A DNA stretch of 64,000 nucleotides from Lewinellaceae bacterium (GCA_020636315.1 JACJYA010000015.1:124001-188000), one strand, 5' to 3'; counted from the stretch's first letter, positions 7,132 through 16,833 are shown. Numbers and translations are program-made. The notes: generated from the sequence alone by a model not told the origin.

Positions 7132-10100
7132 ATGAAATTTTTCCAGTTCACGCTTCTGCTGGCTGTGCTCTCTATTGGCAGCCAGGCACAAAATCAATCC
7201 TTTCTACAGCAAGAGATCCTTTTTCACCAATTAGCCGGCAAAACCATGAAAGCCACCTCCCTATTTGAATGGGGCGGGGAGGCTGGAGACGCCATGCGCA
7301 GCAAGGTGCCCGGAGGCCAACTGCTGCAGTTGGATGAAGCAGCCCTGAAACAGGCTTATCAGGAGGATGCGGCAGCCATTACCTTACAGGTGCCTACCGG
7401 AGAACACAGTTTCCTCACCCTCAAGCTGGTGCAACATACCCTGCTTACGGAAGATTTCCGGGTATCATCCAACGGTAAAAAAGAAGGCGGCATTGCCTAT
7501 CGTCCCGGCCGCTACTACCGGGGAGTTGTCGCCGGTTCTTCCCGCTCTATTGCGGCGGTCAGCATCTTTGAAGATAAAGTTATGGGGGTAATAGAAACGG
7601 CCGAACAGGGCAATATGGTGCTGGGTGCACTTGAGGAGGAAGCCCGCGGGCAATACATTCTCTTCCGAACTGCCGATGTTGCCGAACCCCCGGCATTTGA
7701 ATGCGGCACCCCGGAACTCGAAGATGCCACCAACAGCCTGCGCCGCCTCAATGAACACCTGAATGCACCTGTCAACCGCGCCGTCAGCAACTGCGTACGC
7801 GTATATCTGGAGTGCGACTATGACATGTACCGGGAAAAAGGGTCGGTGCAGAATACCGTCGATTATATAACGGGCTTATTTAATGTAGTTTCGTCTATAT
7901 ATCAGAATGAGGGAATCAACGTGGTGGCCTCTGAGATCTTCGTATGGCAAGCTCCGGACGATTACGCCACCACCTCTTCCACCGATGCCCTGAAATCCTT
8001 CCGGTTAGCGCGTTCCAGCTTCAACGGCGACGTGGCGCACCTCGTCTCCCGGGGTGCTCCCACCGGCGGGGGAATAGCCTGGGTCGATGCGCTCTGTTCC
8101 AGCTACACTTATGCTTACAGCTACATCTACAGCAACTATAACGGATTACCTGATTATTCCTGGTCGGTCAATGTGATCGCCCACGAAATGGGGCATAACC
8201 TGGGGGCCTGGCACACCCACGATTGCTCCTGGGACGTCAACGGAGACGGCCTGGCGGAAGAGGCTATTGACGGCTGTGGTGAGGCTGCCGGCTATCCCGG
8301 AAATGGAAGCTGCCCGGCGGGCCCGCTGCCCTCCGAAGGAGGGACGATCATGAGCTATTGCCACATGGTAAGCAGTGTCGGGATCGATATGAATAACGGT
8401 TTCGGGCCTTTGCCCGGCGACAAGATCCGCTACGAGGTGAGCAATGCCTCCTGCCTTTCCTCCTGCAGTACCTGCAGCCAGGTTGTAGCCATCAATAAAA
8501 CAGATGTGAAATGTACCGAAGGCTCCGACGGCTCCGCAACCGTGACGGCCAGCGGCGGGGAAGGGCCATACACTTACCGCTGGTCAACCGGGGCTGCAAC
8601 CACGAGCATCTCCGGGCTGAGAGCCGGCACATACTATGTTTCCGTTACCGATGCTTCCGGTTGCCTCTCCGTCGAATCCGTAACCATTAATCAACCAACT
8701 TATATCATCCTTTCCACCAGCACTACACCCGAAGCCGCACCCGGCGCCGGCAACGGTTCCATCAACCTGACCCCGAGCGGAGGCACACCGGGCTACAGTT
8801 ACCATTGGTCAACCGGAGCGCTGACACAGGACATCTCCGGACTGGAGGGTGGCACCTATACCGTTACCGTTACGGATAATAATGGCTGTATAAAAACGGC
8901 TTCTGCAGTAGTAGGCTCCGATGGATGTGCGGAAATGGCCAGTTCCTTCCCCTATTCTGAAAGTTTTGAAGAAGGCGCCGGCCAATGGAGGCAAAGCACA
9001 GATGACGCCTTCAACTGGACGCACTGGTCGGGCCCTACACCCACTAAACGAACCGGGCCGACAAAGGCCTTTGACGGCGATTATTACTTCTATATTGAAG
9101 CCTCCGATCAGTCTGGAGGAGCCGCCATTCTTCAAAGCCCCTGCCTGGACCTTAGCAACCTGTTCAACCCGACACTTTCTTTTTCCTACAACATGTTCGG
9201 CTCCAATATCGGGACCCTTGCCGTTCAGGCCAGTATCGATAATGGTGTTAGCTGGACGAACCTTTGGATGCGTTTCGGCGAGCAGGGAGAGGGCTGGCAA
9301 TCTGCCGGAGTATCTCTTTCAGGGTACAATACCCATTTTACAAAAGTACGCTTCATAGGTACTGCCGGCGGAGGCCAGAAAGGCGATATCGCCATTGACG
9401 GAATAACAGTTGATGGAGAAGTTATTCCATGCAACGATATCCACCTGGCGGTATCCTCTACTCCAGCCAGTTGTTTCGGAGGGTCCGACGGCACAGCTTC
9501 GGTGAGCGCCAGCATGGGCACCGGCCCCTACACCTATGCCTGGCCCAATGGAGCTCCCACGGTGACATCCGTAGGGCTTAGCGCCGGTGATTACGAAGTG
9601 ACCGTAACCGATAATTCCGGCTGCACTGCCATGGCTACGGTTACCGTAGGGCAGCCCGAAGAGATCATTTTGTCCTTCGACATCACCAATGTTTCAGCGG
9701 CCGGAGTTGATAACGGAGCCATTGACCTTTCGGTTTCAGGAGGTAATCCCGGCTATTCCTACACCTGGTCTAACGGGGCCGGCAGCCAGGACATCAGCGG
9801 CCTCGGTGAGGGCGCCTATTCCGTAACCGTCACCGACGCCAGTGGTTGCACCCAGGCAGGCAGTGCCGTCATTACCATGCCGCCTTCCTGCGGCCCCCTC
9901 GCCTCCCTGCCTTATTCGGAGAGCTTTGAAACCGATTTCGGCCTCTGGAACCACAGCCCCAACAGTGATTTCAACTGGAGCCGTAACTCCGGCAGCACCT
10001 TTTCAAACAGCACGGGCCCTTCCGAAGCCTCAGACGGGGATTATTACGTTTATACAGAGTCCACCTCCAATAACAACAGCACAGCTTATCTGGAAGGCCC

Positions 10101-10671
10101 CTGTTTTGACCTTTCCACGGCCGCCATGCCGGAATTCCGGTTCGACTACCACATGTACGGCAACCAGATGGGCACCCTCCGGGTAGAAGTGAGCACCGAT
10201 GCCGGCAATACCTGGTCTGCCATCTGGTCAAGATCGGGTGAGCAGAGCAACAACTGGCTGACGGCCACTCTCAGCCTCAATGAGTTCATCGGACAGGCCA
10301 TCCGCCTGCGGTTCTCCGGAACAATAGGAGGGGTGAGAAGCGATATGGCCGTCGATAATATTGGCTTTTCGGATGCAGCGGCATTGCCTCCTGCCCGGCC
10401 GGGTTCTTCACTGCCGGGTGCAGGAATACGCCTTTACCCCAACCCGGCCAGCGACTGGTTGCAGCTAACGATTGAAAGTGCGGAGGGCCAGTCCGCCGAG
10501 TTGTTCCTGTCCAGTCAGTTGGGGCGCCGCCGTTCTCTGGGAACAGTTAATCTGCAGGCAGGCATAAATGAGATCCCCCTTCCCGCAGGCGAACTACCCG
10601 AAGGGCTATACTTCCTTTCCATTCAGACAGAAGCAGGCCAGTATTCCAGGCGCTTTTTAATACAGCGTTAG
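7132..10671 (+). CDS. Secreted reprolysin-like zinc metalloprotease with SprB repeats, MAM-like modules and T9SS sorting domain
   Basis: Start at 7132 gives a signal peptide (MKFFQFTLLLAVLSIGSQAQ); the GTG at 7081 would precede it with a polar lead. Residues about 25-200 are a propeptide of the M12B kind (GVVAGSSRSIAAVSIF). The catalytic domain (about 220-440) contains HEMGHNLGAWH with zinc ligands His351, His355 and His361 and Glu352, and a downstream IMSYC Met-turn. Then come two SprB-type repeats (YRWSTGA, VTDASGCL), a MAM/jellyroll-like module (PYSESFEEGAGQW), two more SprB repeats, a second MAM-like module and a C-terminal type A sorting domain (LYPNPASDWLQL) for type IX secretion. Predicted role: extracellular or surface-bound protein degradation. 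1179 aa. Single-gene unit followed by a hairpin. Confidence 0.9.
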   Translation: MKFFQFTLLLAVLSIGSQAQNQSFLQQEILFHQLAGKTMKATSLFEWGGEAGDAMRSKVPGGQLLQLDEAALKQAYQEDAAAITLQVPTGEHSFLTLKLVQHTLLTEDFRVSSNGKKEGGIAYRPGRYYRGVVAGSSRSIAAVSIFEDKVMGVIETAEQGNMVLGALEEEARGQYILFRTADVAEPPAFECGTPELEDATNSLRRLNEHLNAPVNRAVSNCVRVYLECDYDMYREKGSVQNTVDYITGLFNVVSSIYQNEGINVVASEIFVWQAPDDYATTSSTDALKSFRLARSSFNGDVAHLVSRGAPTGGGIAWVDALCSSYTYAYSYIYSNYNGLPDYSWSVNVIAHEMGHNLGAWHTHDCSWDVNGDGLAEEAIDGCGEAAGYPGNGSCPAGPLPSEGGTIMSYCHMVSSVGIDMNNGFGPLPGDKIRYEVSNASCLSSCSTCSQVVAINKTDVKCTEGSDGSATVTASGGEGPYTYRWSTGAATTSISGLRAGTYYVSVTDASGCLSVESVTINQPTYIILSTSTTPEAAPGAGNGSINLTPSGGTPGYSYHWSTGALTQDISGLEGGTYTVTVTDNNGCIKTASAVVGSDGCAEMASSFPYSESFEEGAGQWRQSTDDAFNWTHWSGPTPTKRTGPTKAFDGDYYFYIEASDQSGGAAILQSPCLDLSNLFNPTLSFSYNMFGSNIGTLAVQASIDNGVSWTNLWMRFGEQGEGWQSAGVSLSGYNTHFTKVRFIGTAGGGQKGDIAIDGITVDGEVIPCNDIHLAVSSTPASCFGGSDGTASVSASMGTGPYTYAWPNGAPTVTSVGLSAGDYEVTVTDNSGCTAMATVTVGQPEEIILSFDITNVSAAGVDNGAIDLSVSGGNPGYSYTWSNGAGSQDISGLGEGAYSVTVTDASGCTQAGSAVITMPPSCGPLASLPYSESFETDFGLWNHSPNSDFNWSRNSGSTFSNSTGPSEASDGDYYVYTESTSNNNSTAYLEGPCFDLSTAAMPEFRFDYHMYGNQMGTLRVEVSTDAGNTWSAIWSRSGEQSNNWLTATLSLNEFIGQAIRLRFSGTIGGVRSDMAVDNIGFSDAAALPPARPGSSLPGAGIRLYPNPASDWLQLTIESAEGQSAELFLSSQLGRRRSLGTVNLQAGINEIPLPAGELPEGLYFLSIQTEAGQYSRRFLIQR

Positions 10672-10702
10672 CCTGGCCTGAATAAAGCCTACAAAGTTTA
10701 AA

Positions 10703-10744
10703 GAGGGAGGGCTATCCTGTTTACAGCCAGGATGGCCCTTCCTC
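10703..10744 (+). terminator. Stem-loop terminator-like structure after the protease gene
   Basis: A 17-base arm (10703-10719) pairs with 10728-10744 with two wobble or mismatch positions and an 8-base loop. It lies 32 bases after the protease stop. The following bases (GTTTGATG) are not a clear T-run, so it may be a weak or factor-assisted terminator. Confidence 0.55.
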
Positions 10745-10953
10745 GTTTGATGACAAAGATCAAACCCCTGACAAACAATTGTCATTCCGGGGCTCTAAAA
10801 AATCTCATAATATTAAAACGCTTAAGGGCCGGATGGCCCAACGCTCTTTGAATCCGCCCTGACCCGTCATTTCCCCCGGTTACCAGCAATGCCGGCTGAA
10901 ATACTGCCATCAGGGCCGTTTGAGCATTTCGCGAGTCAAAAAACGTGATCTAT

Positions 10954-13221
10954 ATGCTAGAAATTCGCGGCCATGCCAGAGGCGGCCAGGGAATGGTAAC
11001 CGCCTTCGAGATATTGGCCAAAATATTCAGCAAGCTTGGCAACTTTCAGGTCCAGGCTTTTCCCGCCTTCGGCGTTGAGCGAACCGGGGCTCCCATTCAA
11101 GCCTTTCTCCGGGTAGCAAAAAAAGAGATCCTCAACCGAAGTAATATCTACCACCCCCATCTCATTGTTGTCTTTGATGAAAGCCTGCTGGATCAGGTTC
11201 CTGTCTTCGACGGGCTTGAAGAAACCGGGGCCGTCCTCCTCAACACGGAGCGGCCGGCGGAGGCTTTTGCCCATCTGAACCGGGTGGTATATACGGTGCC
11301 GGCTACCCGTATTTCTCTGGAACTGGGGCTGGGCAGCAAATCCCTGCCTATCGTCAATGCAGCAATGATCGGCGCACTGGCAAAGATATTCGAAGTAAAT
11401 CTCGAAGCTGTTCAGGATGCTATCAGGGGTAATGTGCCGGCCAAACCCGAAGCCAATATGGAAGCTGCCGCCCAGGCCCTCCGGTCGGTCAGAGGCCCAA
11501 ACGGCCGCAACCAGTACCTCATTGAATGCCTTCATGCCTCCCAGCCAAAGGCCAACAAAAAACCGGAAAGCCTGCACTTCGACATTCCCGTCGAGATAGA
11601 CGGCCTGGAAGCACCGGCCTGGTCGGACCCTCTCTCCAAAAGCAAAACCGGCAACTGGCGGCTGATCACCCCCTCCTATGATAGCCGGCCGGCCCCCTGC
11701 AATTCGAACTGCCCCGCCGGTACCGATGTCCGGGGGTTTGTGAGGCTCACCTCGGAGAAAAAGTACGAGGAAGCGTATGAACTGATCAGCCGGCACAATC
11801 CATTCCCTTCAATTTGTGGAAGGGTTTGCCCCAATTTCTGTGAGCAAAACTGCAACCGCAACGAACTTGACCGCGGTGTCAACATCGGTGCTATCGAACG
11901 CTTCCTGGGTGACCGCGCCGCCAAAGCCGGAACAGAACCGGCTCCGGTTCGTCATAAGGAGCGCATTGCGGTTATCGGCTCGGGCCCTGCCGGACTGACA
12001 GCAGCCCTCAGGCTTTGTGAAAAGGGCTACGATATGACCGTATTCGAGGCACTCCCGGTTGCCGGAGGAATGATGCGCACCGGTATCCCGCGGTTCCGGC
12101 TCCCGGATGAAGTGCTGGGCCGGGAGATCCGCCGCATCGAACAAAAAGGGGTAAAGATCGAGCTCAACAAAAAGGTAACGGCCGAAGAACTGGACAGCCG
12201 GTTCGACGCCATCATTGCGGCTACCGGTTCTCACATAGGCAGCCCGCTACGGGTCGAAGGAGAGGAGTTTGCCCGGGACGGCATCAACTTCCTGCGCGAA
12301 TTCAAACTCGATAACGATGCCGACGGCCTGCATAAGGGCCAGAATGTGGCCATCATCGGTGGTGGCAATACCGCTATCGATGTGGCCAGAACGGTACTGC
12401 GCCTGGGAGCAGAACCCACCATTTACTACCGGCGCACCATTAAGGAAATGCCGGCCATTCCCCAGGAAGTAAAAGAAGCGCTGCTCGAAGGCGTTAAAAT
12501 AGAATTCCTCTCTGCTCCGGTAGCCCTTGCTCCGGCCGGCCCTGCTCAGATAGCTCTTACCCTGGTCAAAATGGAAATGGGAGAACCTGACGAATCCGGC
12601 CGTCGCCGCCCGGTTCCGGTAACCGGTTCTGAGCGTACGATCCTGGTTGACAGAGTGATCAAGGCCATCGGCCAGCGCCCCGGCCTTTCCGCTTTTGGCC
12701 ATCATCCGGTTGAGCCCAAGCAAGGATACCTCGAACTGGAAAGCGGAACTTCCGTTTTCTGCGCCGGCGATATGGCCTGGGGCGGTACCGTTGCCGAAGC
12801 GATCGGCAGTGGCAATAAGGTTGCCGAGGAAGTACATGCTTATCTGCGCGGACATTCCTATCACGAGGAGGAAACGTTGCCGGAAGTTGTCCTGCCCAAA
12901 GACATCAACTACTCTTACTATCTGCCCATGGCGCGACACTACAACAAGCTTCATCATTCAAAGCAGCTGGCCGGTGATTTCAGCGAAGTGTCCAGAGGTA
13001 TGGATGAGGAAGAAGTTGTTGCCGAAACAGCCCGCTGCCTGCACTGTGGAGAATGCTTCAATTGCGGCAATTGTTACAACTTCTGTCCCGATGCCGCCAT
13101 TCATCTGGATGAAGAAGGGCGGCTGCGCATTGACTACGACTATTGCAAAGGTTGCGGCATCTGTGTCCAGGAATGCCCCTGTTCAGCCATGCAGTTTCAA
13201 CTAACAGAAGCGGTATTATGA
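10954..13221 (+). CDS. 2-oxoacid:acceptor oxidoreductase, fused gamma subunit - GltD-like flavoprotein - ferredoxin (delta)
   Basis: Three modules in one 755-aa chain. About residues 1-185 are the gamma subunit (IRGHARGGQGMVTA, AFPAFGVERTGAPI). About 220-680 resemble the small subunit of glutamate synthase and related NAD(P)H-dependent flavoproteins: an N-terminal [4Fe-4S] segment (CNSNCPAGTD, ICGRVCPNFCEQNC), FAD Rossmann motif GSGPAG near 345, a second nucleotide motif IIGGGNTAIDVART near 470, and a C-terminal GDMAWGG FAD-binding block. The last ~60 residues are a two-cluster ferredoxin (CLHCGECFNCGNCYNFCP, CKGCGICVQECP). The layout suggests electrons pass between the 2-oxoacid site and NAD(P)H within the complex. 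The alternative start is GTG at 10945. The stop overlaps the next gene by four bases (ATGA). Confidence 0.85.
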   Translation: MLEIRGHARGGQGMVTAFEILAKIFSKLGNFQVQAFPAFGVERTGAPIQAFLRVAKKEILNRSNIYHPHLIVVFDESLLDQVPVFDGLEETGAVLLNTERPAEAFAHLNRVVYTVPATRISLELGLGSKSLPIVNAAMIGALAKIFEVNLEAVQDAIRGNVPAKPEANMEAAAQALRSVRGPNGRNQYLIECLHASQPKANKKPESLHFDIPVEIDGLEAPAWSDPLSKSKTGNWRLITPSYDSRPAPCNSNCPAGTDVRGFVRLTSEKKYEEAYELISRHNPFPSICGRVCPNFCEQNCNRNELDRGVNIGAIERFLGDRAAKAGTEPAPVRHKERIAVIGSGPAGLTAALRLCEKGYDMTVFEALPVAGGMMRTGIPRFRLPDEVLGREIRRIEQKGVKIELNKKVTAEELDSRFDAIIAATGSHIGSPLRVEGEEFARDGINFLREFKLDNDADGLHKGQNVAIIGGGNTAIDVARTVLRLGAEPTIYYRRTIKEMPAIPQEVKEALLEGVKIEFLSAPVALAPAGPAQIALTLVKMEMGEPDESGRRRPVPVTGSERTILVDRVIKAIGQRPGLSAFGHHPVEPKQGYLELESGTSVFCAGDMAWGGTVAEAIGSGNKVAEEVHAYLRGHSYHEEETLPEVVLPKDINYSYYLPMARHYNKLHHSKQLAGDFSEVSRGMDEEEVVAETARCLHCGECFNCGNCYNFCPDAAIHLDEEGRLRIDYDYCKGCGICVQECPCSAMQFQLTEAVL

Positions 13222-14435
13222 AAAAAGAAAAAAGCCAGAACGGCAATGGAATAGCATTGGAGGAACCTCTCCTTAAAGCCTCAAAATATCCCCGCCATAT
13301 TCAGATGGTTATGAAGGGGAACTATGCTGCCGCCGAAGCCGCCCGCCTTTGCCGGGCAGGTTTCATACCGGCCTATCCCATTACCCCTCAGACAACGATC
13401 GTGGAACGTCTCTCCGAGCTGGTAGCTGAAGGCAAAATCGATGCCACCTACATCAATATGGATAGCGAACACTCGGTCTTTGCCGCTGCGATGGGTGCAG
13501 CCATTGGCGGCGAGCGGGTCTTCACAGCTACGGCGGGCCAGGGCTTGTTCTACGCCCATGAGGTGTTGCAGGCCATTGCGCATTTCCGCCTGCCAATGGT
13601 TGTCTGCAATGTCGGCAGGCCCTCTATCCCGTGGAACATCTGGTCGGACCAGTCGGACTCGCTCTCCCAGCGGGATACCGGATGGATACAGTTCTACGGG
13701 GAAAGTTCCCAGGAGGTGCTGGATACCATCATACAGGCTTATGTGCTTACCGAAAAAGTGCGGATACCGGTGTTGGTGGTGCTCGATGCATTTTATCAAA
13801 GCCACACCAGTGAAAATGTGTGGGTGCCCGGCCAAAACCTGGTTGACCGCTTTCTGCCGCCCATCCAACCGGGGCCTATGACCCTGGATATCAAGCATCC
13901 CAGGTCTTTCGGAGGGCTGCTGCCGCCTGAGCACTACAATCGCATGAATTACAGTTTCTGGAAGGCGATGAATGAAGTGGAAAACAAAGCCGAAGAGATC
14001 GCCACTGATTTTGGTGCTCATTTCGGCCGCCCATACAGTAACGTGGAAGCGGTGAATATCGGCCCCCAAACCAAACTGGTGCTCGTCACCCTGTCCAGCA
14101 TCACAACTACGGCCAGGGGCGTAATCCGGGATTATCCGGAAATTGGCCTGCTGAAGCTGAGGCTCTTCAAGCCCTTCCCGAAAGAGGCGGTACGCAGAGC
14201 TCTTGCGCCCCTCTCCGGAGATGCCCTTATTGCCATCGTAGAGCGTAACTTCCTCGGCGACAACGAAGGCGCCATCATGCAGGAAATGAAACGAGCCCTC
14301 TACGGCGCCAGCTACAAGATGTACGACTTCTTTGCCGGCACCGGTGGTAAAGATGTGCCTCCTGTAACCATTGAAAAGATCATACACCGCGCCTTCCATC
14401 AGCCGGAAGAGGCGAATTGGATCGATGTAGGCTGA
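13218..14435 (+). CDS. porA: 2-oxoacid:acceptor oxidoreductase alpha subunit (PorA/VorB-like)
   Basis: 405 aa. The N-terminal half has the pyrimidine-binding fold of the alpha subunit (GNYAAAEAARLCRAGFIPAYPITPQT, in parts; YINMDSEHSVFAAAMGAAIGGERVFTATAGQGL, in parts), the middle is the transketolase C-terminal-like domain, and the tail (IVERNFLGDNEGAIMQEMKRAL) fits the family. With the beta subunit it decarboxylates a 2-oxoacid to an acyl-CoA. Pyruvate or a branched-chain 2-oxoacid is most likely from the PorA-type length, but substrate is not decided by sequence alone. ATG overlaps the stop of the fusion gene, so the genes are co-translated. Confidence 0.9.
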   Translation: MKKEKSQNGNGIALEEPLLKASKYPRHIQMVMKGNYAAAEAARLCRAGFIPAYPITPQTTIVERLSELVAEGKIDATYINMDSEHSVFAAAMGAAIGGERVFTATAGQGLFYAHEVLQAIAHFRLPMVVCNVGRPSIPWNIWSDQSDSLSQRDTGWIQFYGESSQEVLDTIIQAYVLTEKVRIPVLVVLDAFYQSHTSENVWVPGQNLVDRFLPPIQPGPMTLDIKHPRSFGGLLPPEHYNRMNYSFWKAMNEVENKAEEIATDFGAHFGRPYSNVEAVNIGPQTKLVLVTLSSITTTARGVIRDYPEIGLLKLRLFKPFPKEAVRRALAPLSGDALIAIVERNFLGDNEGAIMQEMKRALYGASYKMYDFFAGTGGKDVPPVTIEKIIHRAFHQPEEANWIDVG

Positions 14436-14465
14436 TCATTCAGAACAAAAAAGAATTATCAGATA

Positions 14466-15362
14466 ATGAAACCAGCACTCGAATTCCTTATAAAAGACGA
14501 AAAAGTGTATTCCGGAGCGCTCAGCTGCAGGGGTTGCGGCTGGTCGCTGCTCGTTCGCCACCTGGCCAGTATTCTGGGTGAAGACTCGGTTTACGTCGTG
14601 CCGGCCTCCTGCTTTTCCATTATTTCCGGCCCCTATCCGCTCAGCGAACTGAAGTCCAACCTGGTCCATACGGTTTTTGCCGCCGCCCCCGCCACAGCTA
14701 CCGGCGTACGGGCAGCCCTCGACCGGCAGGGCAAGGAAGATGCCACCGTAGTTATCCTCGCCGGAGACGGAGGCACCTTCGACATCGGCCTGCAGGCGCT
14801 TTCCGGGGCCGCCGCCCGCAATGAGAACATCCTCTATGTGGTCAACAACAACGGCGCCTACATGAACACCGGCATACAGTCGAGCACGGCCACTCCCTAC
14901 GGAGCAGTGACGACCACCAACCCCGGGAAAGGCTTTAAACGAGCCTGGCCCAAGGACCTGATGGGCATCATTGCCGCCCACAACCTGCCCTATGCCGCCA
15001 CCGCGTCCCTGGCTTTCCTGGAGGATCTGAGGAAGAAGGTGGAAAAGGCAAAAAACACCAGAGGCTTCCGCCTGCTGATGATCGACGGCCCCTGTCCTCC
15101 TGGCCATAAGACGGACCCCGCCCAATCCATTCACATCGGGCGGATGGCCGTCGAAACCCGCCTGTTCCCCTTGTTCGAGGTGGAGCGGCAGCACTACACG
15201 ATCAATTATCGCCCCGAAAAGAACATCCCGGTTGAAGAGTGCCTGAAGTACCAGGGGCGTTTCAAACAGTTGTTCAAACCGGAAAACCGCCAGATGATCG
15301 AAGAGGTGCAGGCCCATACCGACCAGTACTGGGTCCGGCTGGAGGCACTGGAAAGAATGTGA
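14466..15362 (+). CDS. porB: 2-oxoacid:acceptor oxidoreductase beta subunit (thiamine-diphosphate binding)
   Basis: 298 aa. The ThDP/Mg2+ motif is ILAGDGGTFDIG followed by YVVNNNGAYMNTG. Cysteines in SCRGCGW near residue 21, VVPASC near 49 and DGPCPPGH near 197 correspond to the four ligands of the proximal [4Fe-4S] cluster in PorB proteins. The C-terminal PVEECLKYQGRFKQL is also typical. It starts 30 bases after porA. Together with the upstream fusion and porA this makes a complete enzyme of three polypeptides carrying the alpha, beta, gamma and delta functions. Confidence 0.92.
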   Translation: MKPALEFLIKDEKVYSGALSCRGCGWSLLVRHLASILGEDSVYVVPASCFSIISGPYPLSELKSNLVHTVFAAAPATATGVRAALDRQGKEDATVVILAGDGGTFDIGLQALSGAAARNENILYVVNNNGAYMNTGIQSSTATPYGAVTTTNPGKGFKRAWPKDLMGIIAAHNLPYAATASLAFLEDLRKKVEKAKNTRGFRLLMIDGPCPPGHKTDPAQSIHIGRMAVETRLFPLFEVERQHYTINYRPEKNIPVEECLKYQGRFKQLFKPENRQMIEEVQAHTDQYWVRLEALERM

Positions 15363-15464
15363 ACTAAATGGAATGGTGAGGCCATCGTCCAGAACGCTGT
15401 CGCCGGGCGGTAACGTGGCATAAGCCATACTAAATTTAGAATGATATACTTTTGGATGTATTTT

Positions 15465-15547
15465 CAGCCTGAAAGGCTGTCACATTGATGCCCCGGGCCT
15501 CGCCCGGAGAGGATAATTCCAAGCCCAAATAGCAGGCTGAAGGCCTG
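15465..15547. repeat. REP-like cluster of three short hairpins
   Basis: CAGCCT-GAA-AGGCTG (15465-15479), CCGGGC-CTC-GCCCGG (15493-15507) and CAGGC-TGAAG-GCCTG (15533-15547) are perfect palindromic units. The first and last resemble each other in reverse orientation, so the segment looks like a small extragenic palindromic element. It follows the porB stop by about 100 bases and may also act as a transcript end. Confidence 0.55.
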
Positions 15548-15605
15548 AAATAAAAATTCGGGATGGCTCATGTTTGATAAATAGCAGCTATTTTTACCAT
15601 CAAAA

Positions 15606-16478
15606 ATGAGATCCTCTTACCTTCTCTTGTGCCTTTTCCTCGCCGGCCTTCTCTTTTCCTGTTCATCTTCCCGAAAACTGAGCTCCCAACCGGAAGAGTG
15701 GCTCCCCCTTTTCAACGGCAAAAACCTGGATGGATGGATACCCAAAATTAAGGGGTATGCTGTTGGTGAGAACTACGCCAGCACCTTCCGAGTCGAAGGC
15801 GGCATCCTGAAAGTATCCTATGATAAATATACCGGCGATTTCGACAGCCGCTTCGGCCATCTTTTTTACGAAAAGCCCTTTTCTTACTACCGCCTGAGAA
15901 CGACCTATCGTTTTGTTGGCGAACAGGCTCCCGGCGGCCCTGAATGGGCCCGGCGCAACAGCGGGCTGATGATCCACGGCCAAACGGCGGAGTCGATGGG
16001 GTTGAACCAGGATTTTCCCATTTCCATTGAAGTCCAATTGCTGGGGGGGACGGGAGAAGGCGAACGGCCGACGGCAAACCTGTGTACGCCGGGCACTCAC
16101 GTGGAAATGGATGGGAAACTGTTCACCGATCATTGCGTCAGTTCCTCTTCCAAAACCTACAATGGAGACCAGTGGGTCACTGTGGAAGTACTGGTGCTGG
16201 GAGATTCCCTGATCCAGCATTACGTAGAGGGAGATACCGTGCTGGCCTATTCGAAGCCTCAGGTTGGGGGAGGCGTGGTGAACGGCTTTGACCCCTCGGT
16301 AAAGCCCGACGGAACGCCCCTCACCGGCGGTACGATCTCTCTGCAGAGCGAAAGCCACCCGGTGGAATTTCAGAGCGTTGAGTTACTCAACCTGGAAGGG
16401 TGCATGGACCCGAAGGCGAAGAATTATAAGTCCTATTATGTGAAGCAAAACAAGGGGAGCTGTTTGTATGATGAATAA
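15606..16478 (+). CDS. DUF1080-family lipoprotein (3-keto-disaccharide hydrolase-like) with extra Cys tail
   Basis: A lipoprotein signal ends in LLFSCSSS. Residues about 32-265 form the concanavalin-like jellyroll of DUF1080 proteins (LFNGKNLDGWI, FSYYRLRTTYRF, RNSGLMIHGQ, SIEVQLLGG, WVTVEVLVLGD, GTISLQSESHPVEFQSVELLNL in parts). Family members hydrolyse 3-keto-glycosides or glucosides in the periplasm. After the jellyroll is a ~25-residue tail, GCMDPKAKNYKSYYVKQN then KGSCLYDE, like the CxDPxAxNYxxxxxxxGxC repeats of Bacteroidota surface proteins. It begins 240 bases after porB and is likely a separate unit. Confidence 0.85.
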   Translation: MRSSYLLLCLFLAGLLFSCSSSRKLSSQPEEWLPLFNGKNLDGWIPKIKGYAVGENYASTFRVEGGILKVSYDKYTGDFDSRFGHLFYEKPFSYYRLRTTYRFVGEQAPGGPEWARRNSGLMIHGQTAESMGLNQDFPISIEVQLLGGTGEGERPTANLCTPGTHVEMDGKLFTDHCVSSSSKTYNGDQWVTVEVLVLGDSLIQHYVEGDTVLAYSKPQVGGGVVNGFDPSVKPDGTPLTGGTISLQSESHPVEFQSVELLNLEGCMDPKAKNYKSYYVKQNKGSCLYDE

Positions 16479-16482
16479 ACTT

Positions 16483-16833
16483 TTAAACAATTGCAATAAT
16501 CTTATCTCTATGTACTTCCAAAAGATCGTACTGCCCCAGAAGGTCAATTAGCCTTGGAGCAATTTTATTGAAAAGTCCGGTAACATCCTTAAGCTTCATA
16601 TTCCCCACTTTTACATGGATCAATTGTGGGGGCTTTCCATATAAGAGAAACGATTGGTAGAAGTCTTCATCTTTAGAAACCACAATGCCATCATTGGATG
16701 CAACTGAGATAATATCATTATCGTTAGTAGCATTTCCGGCAGGTAACTCACTGGTATGAATCGCAATATGGCCAAGGTTGATAAATGCCTTTGCCACATT
16801 TTTTGGTAAATGGGCATCTATGATAAACCTCAT
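16483..16833 (-). CDS. DUF5615 PIN-like protein, candidate toxin
   Basis: 116 aa. The opening FIIDAHLPKNVAKAF with an acidic residue in the first strand, the ATNDNDIISVA segment and IVVSKDEDFYQ follow the DUF5615 (Mut7-C/PIN-like) pattern; such proteins are predicted RNases. The ATG overlaps the stop of the DUF433 gene by four bases. DUF433 and DUF5615 genes are found paired widely and are proposed as toxin-antitoxin modules. It is convergent with the DUF1080 gene, four bases away. Activity is not shown for this pair. Confidence 0.75.
   Translation of the reverse strand: MRFIIDAHLPKNVAKAFINLGHIAIHTSELPAGNATNDNDIISVASNDGIVVSKDEDFYQSFLLYGKPPQLIHVKVGNMKLKDVTGLFNKIAPRLIDLLGQYDLLEVHRDKIIAIV

Noticed and set aside
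13281..14399. A 372-residue minus-strand frame in porA
   Set aside because: It mirrors the porA coding frame and has no recognisable features.
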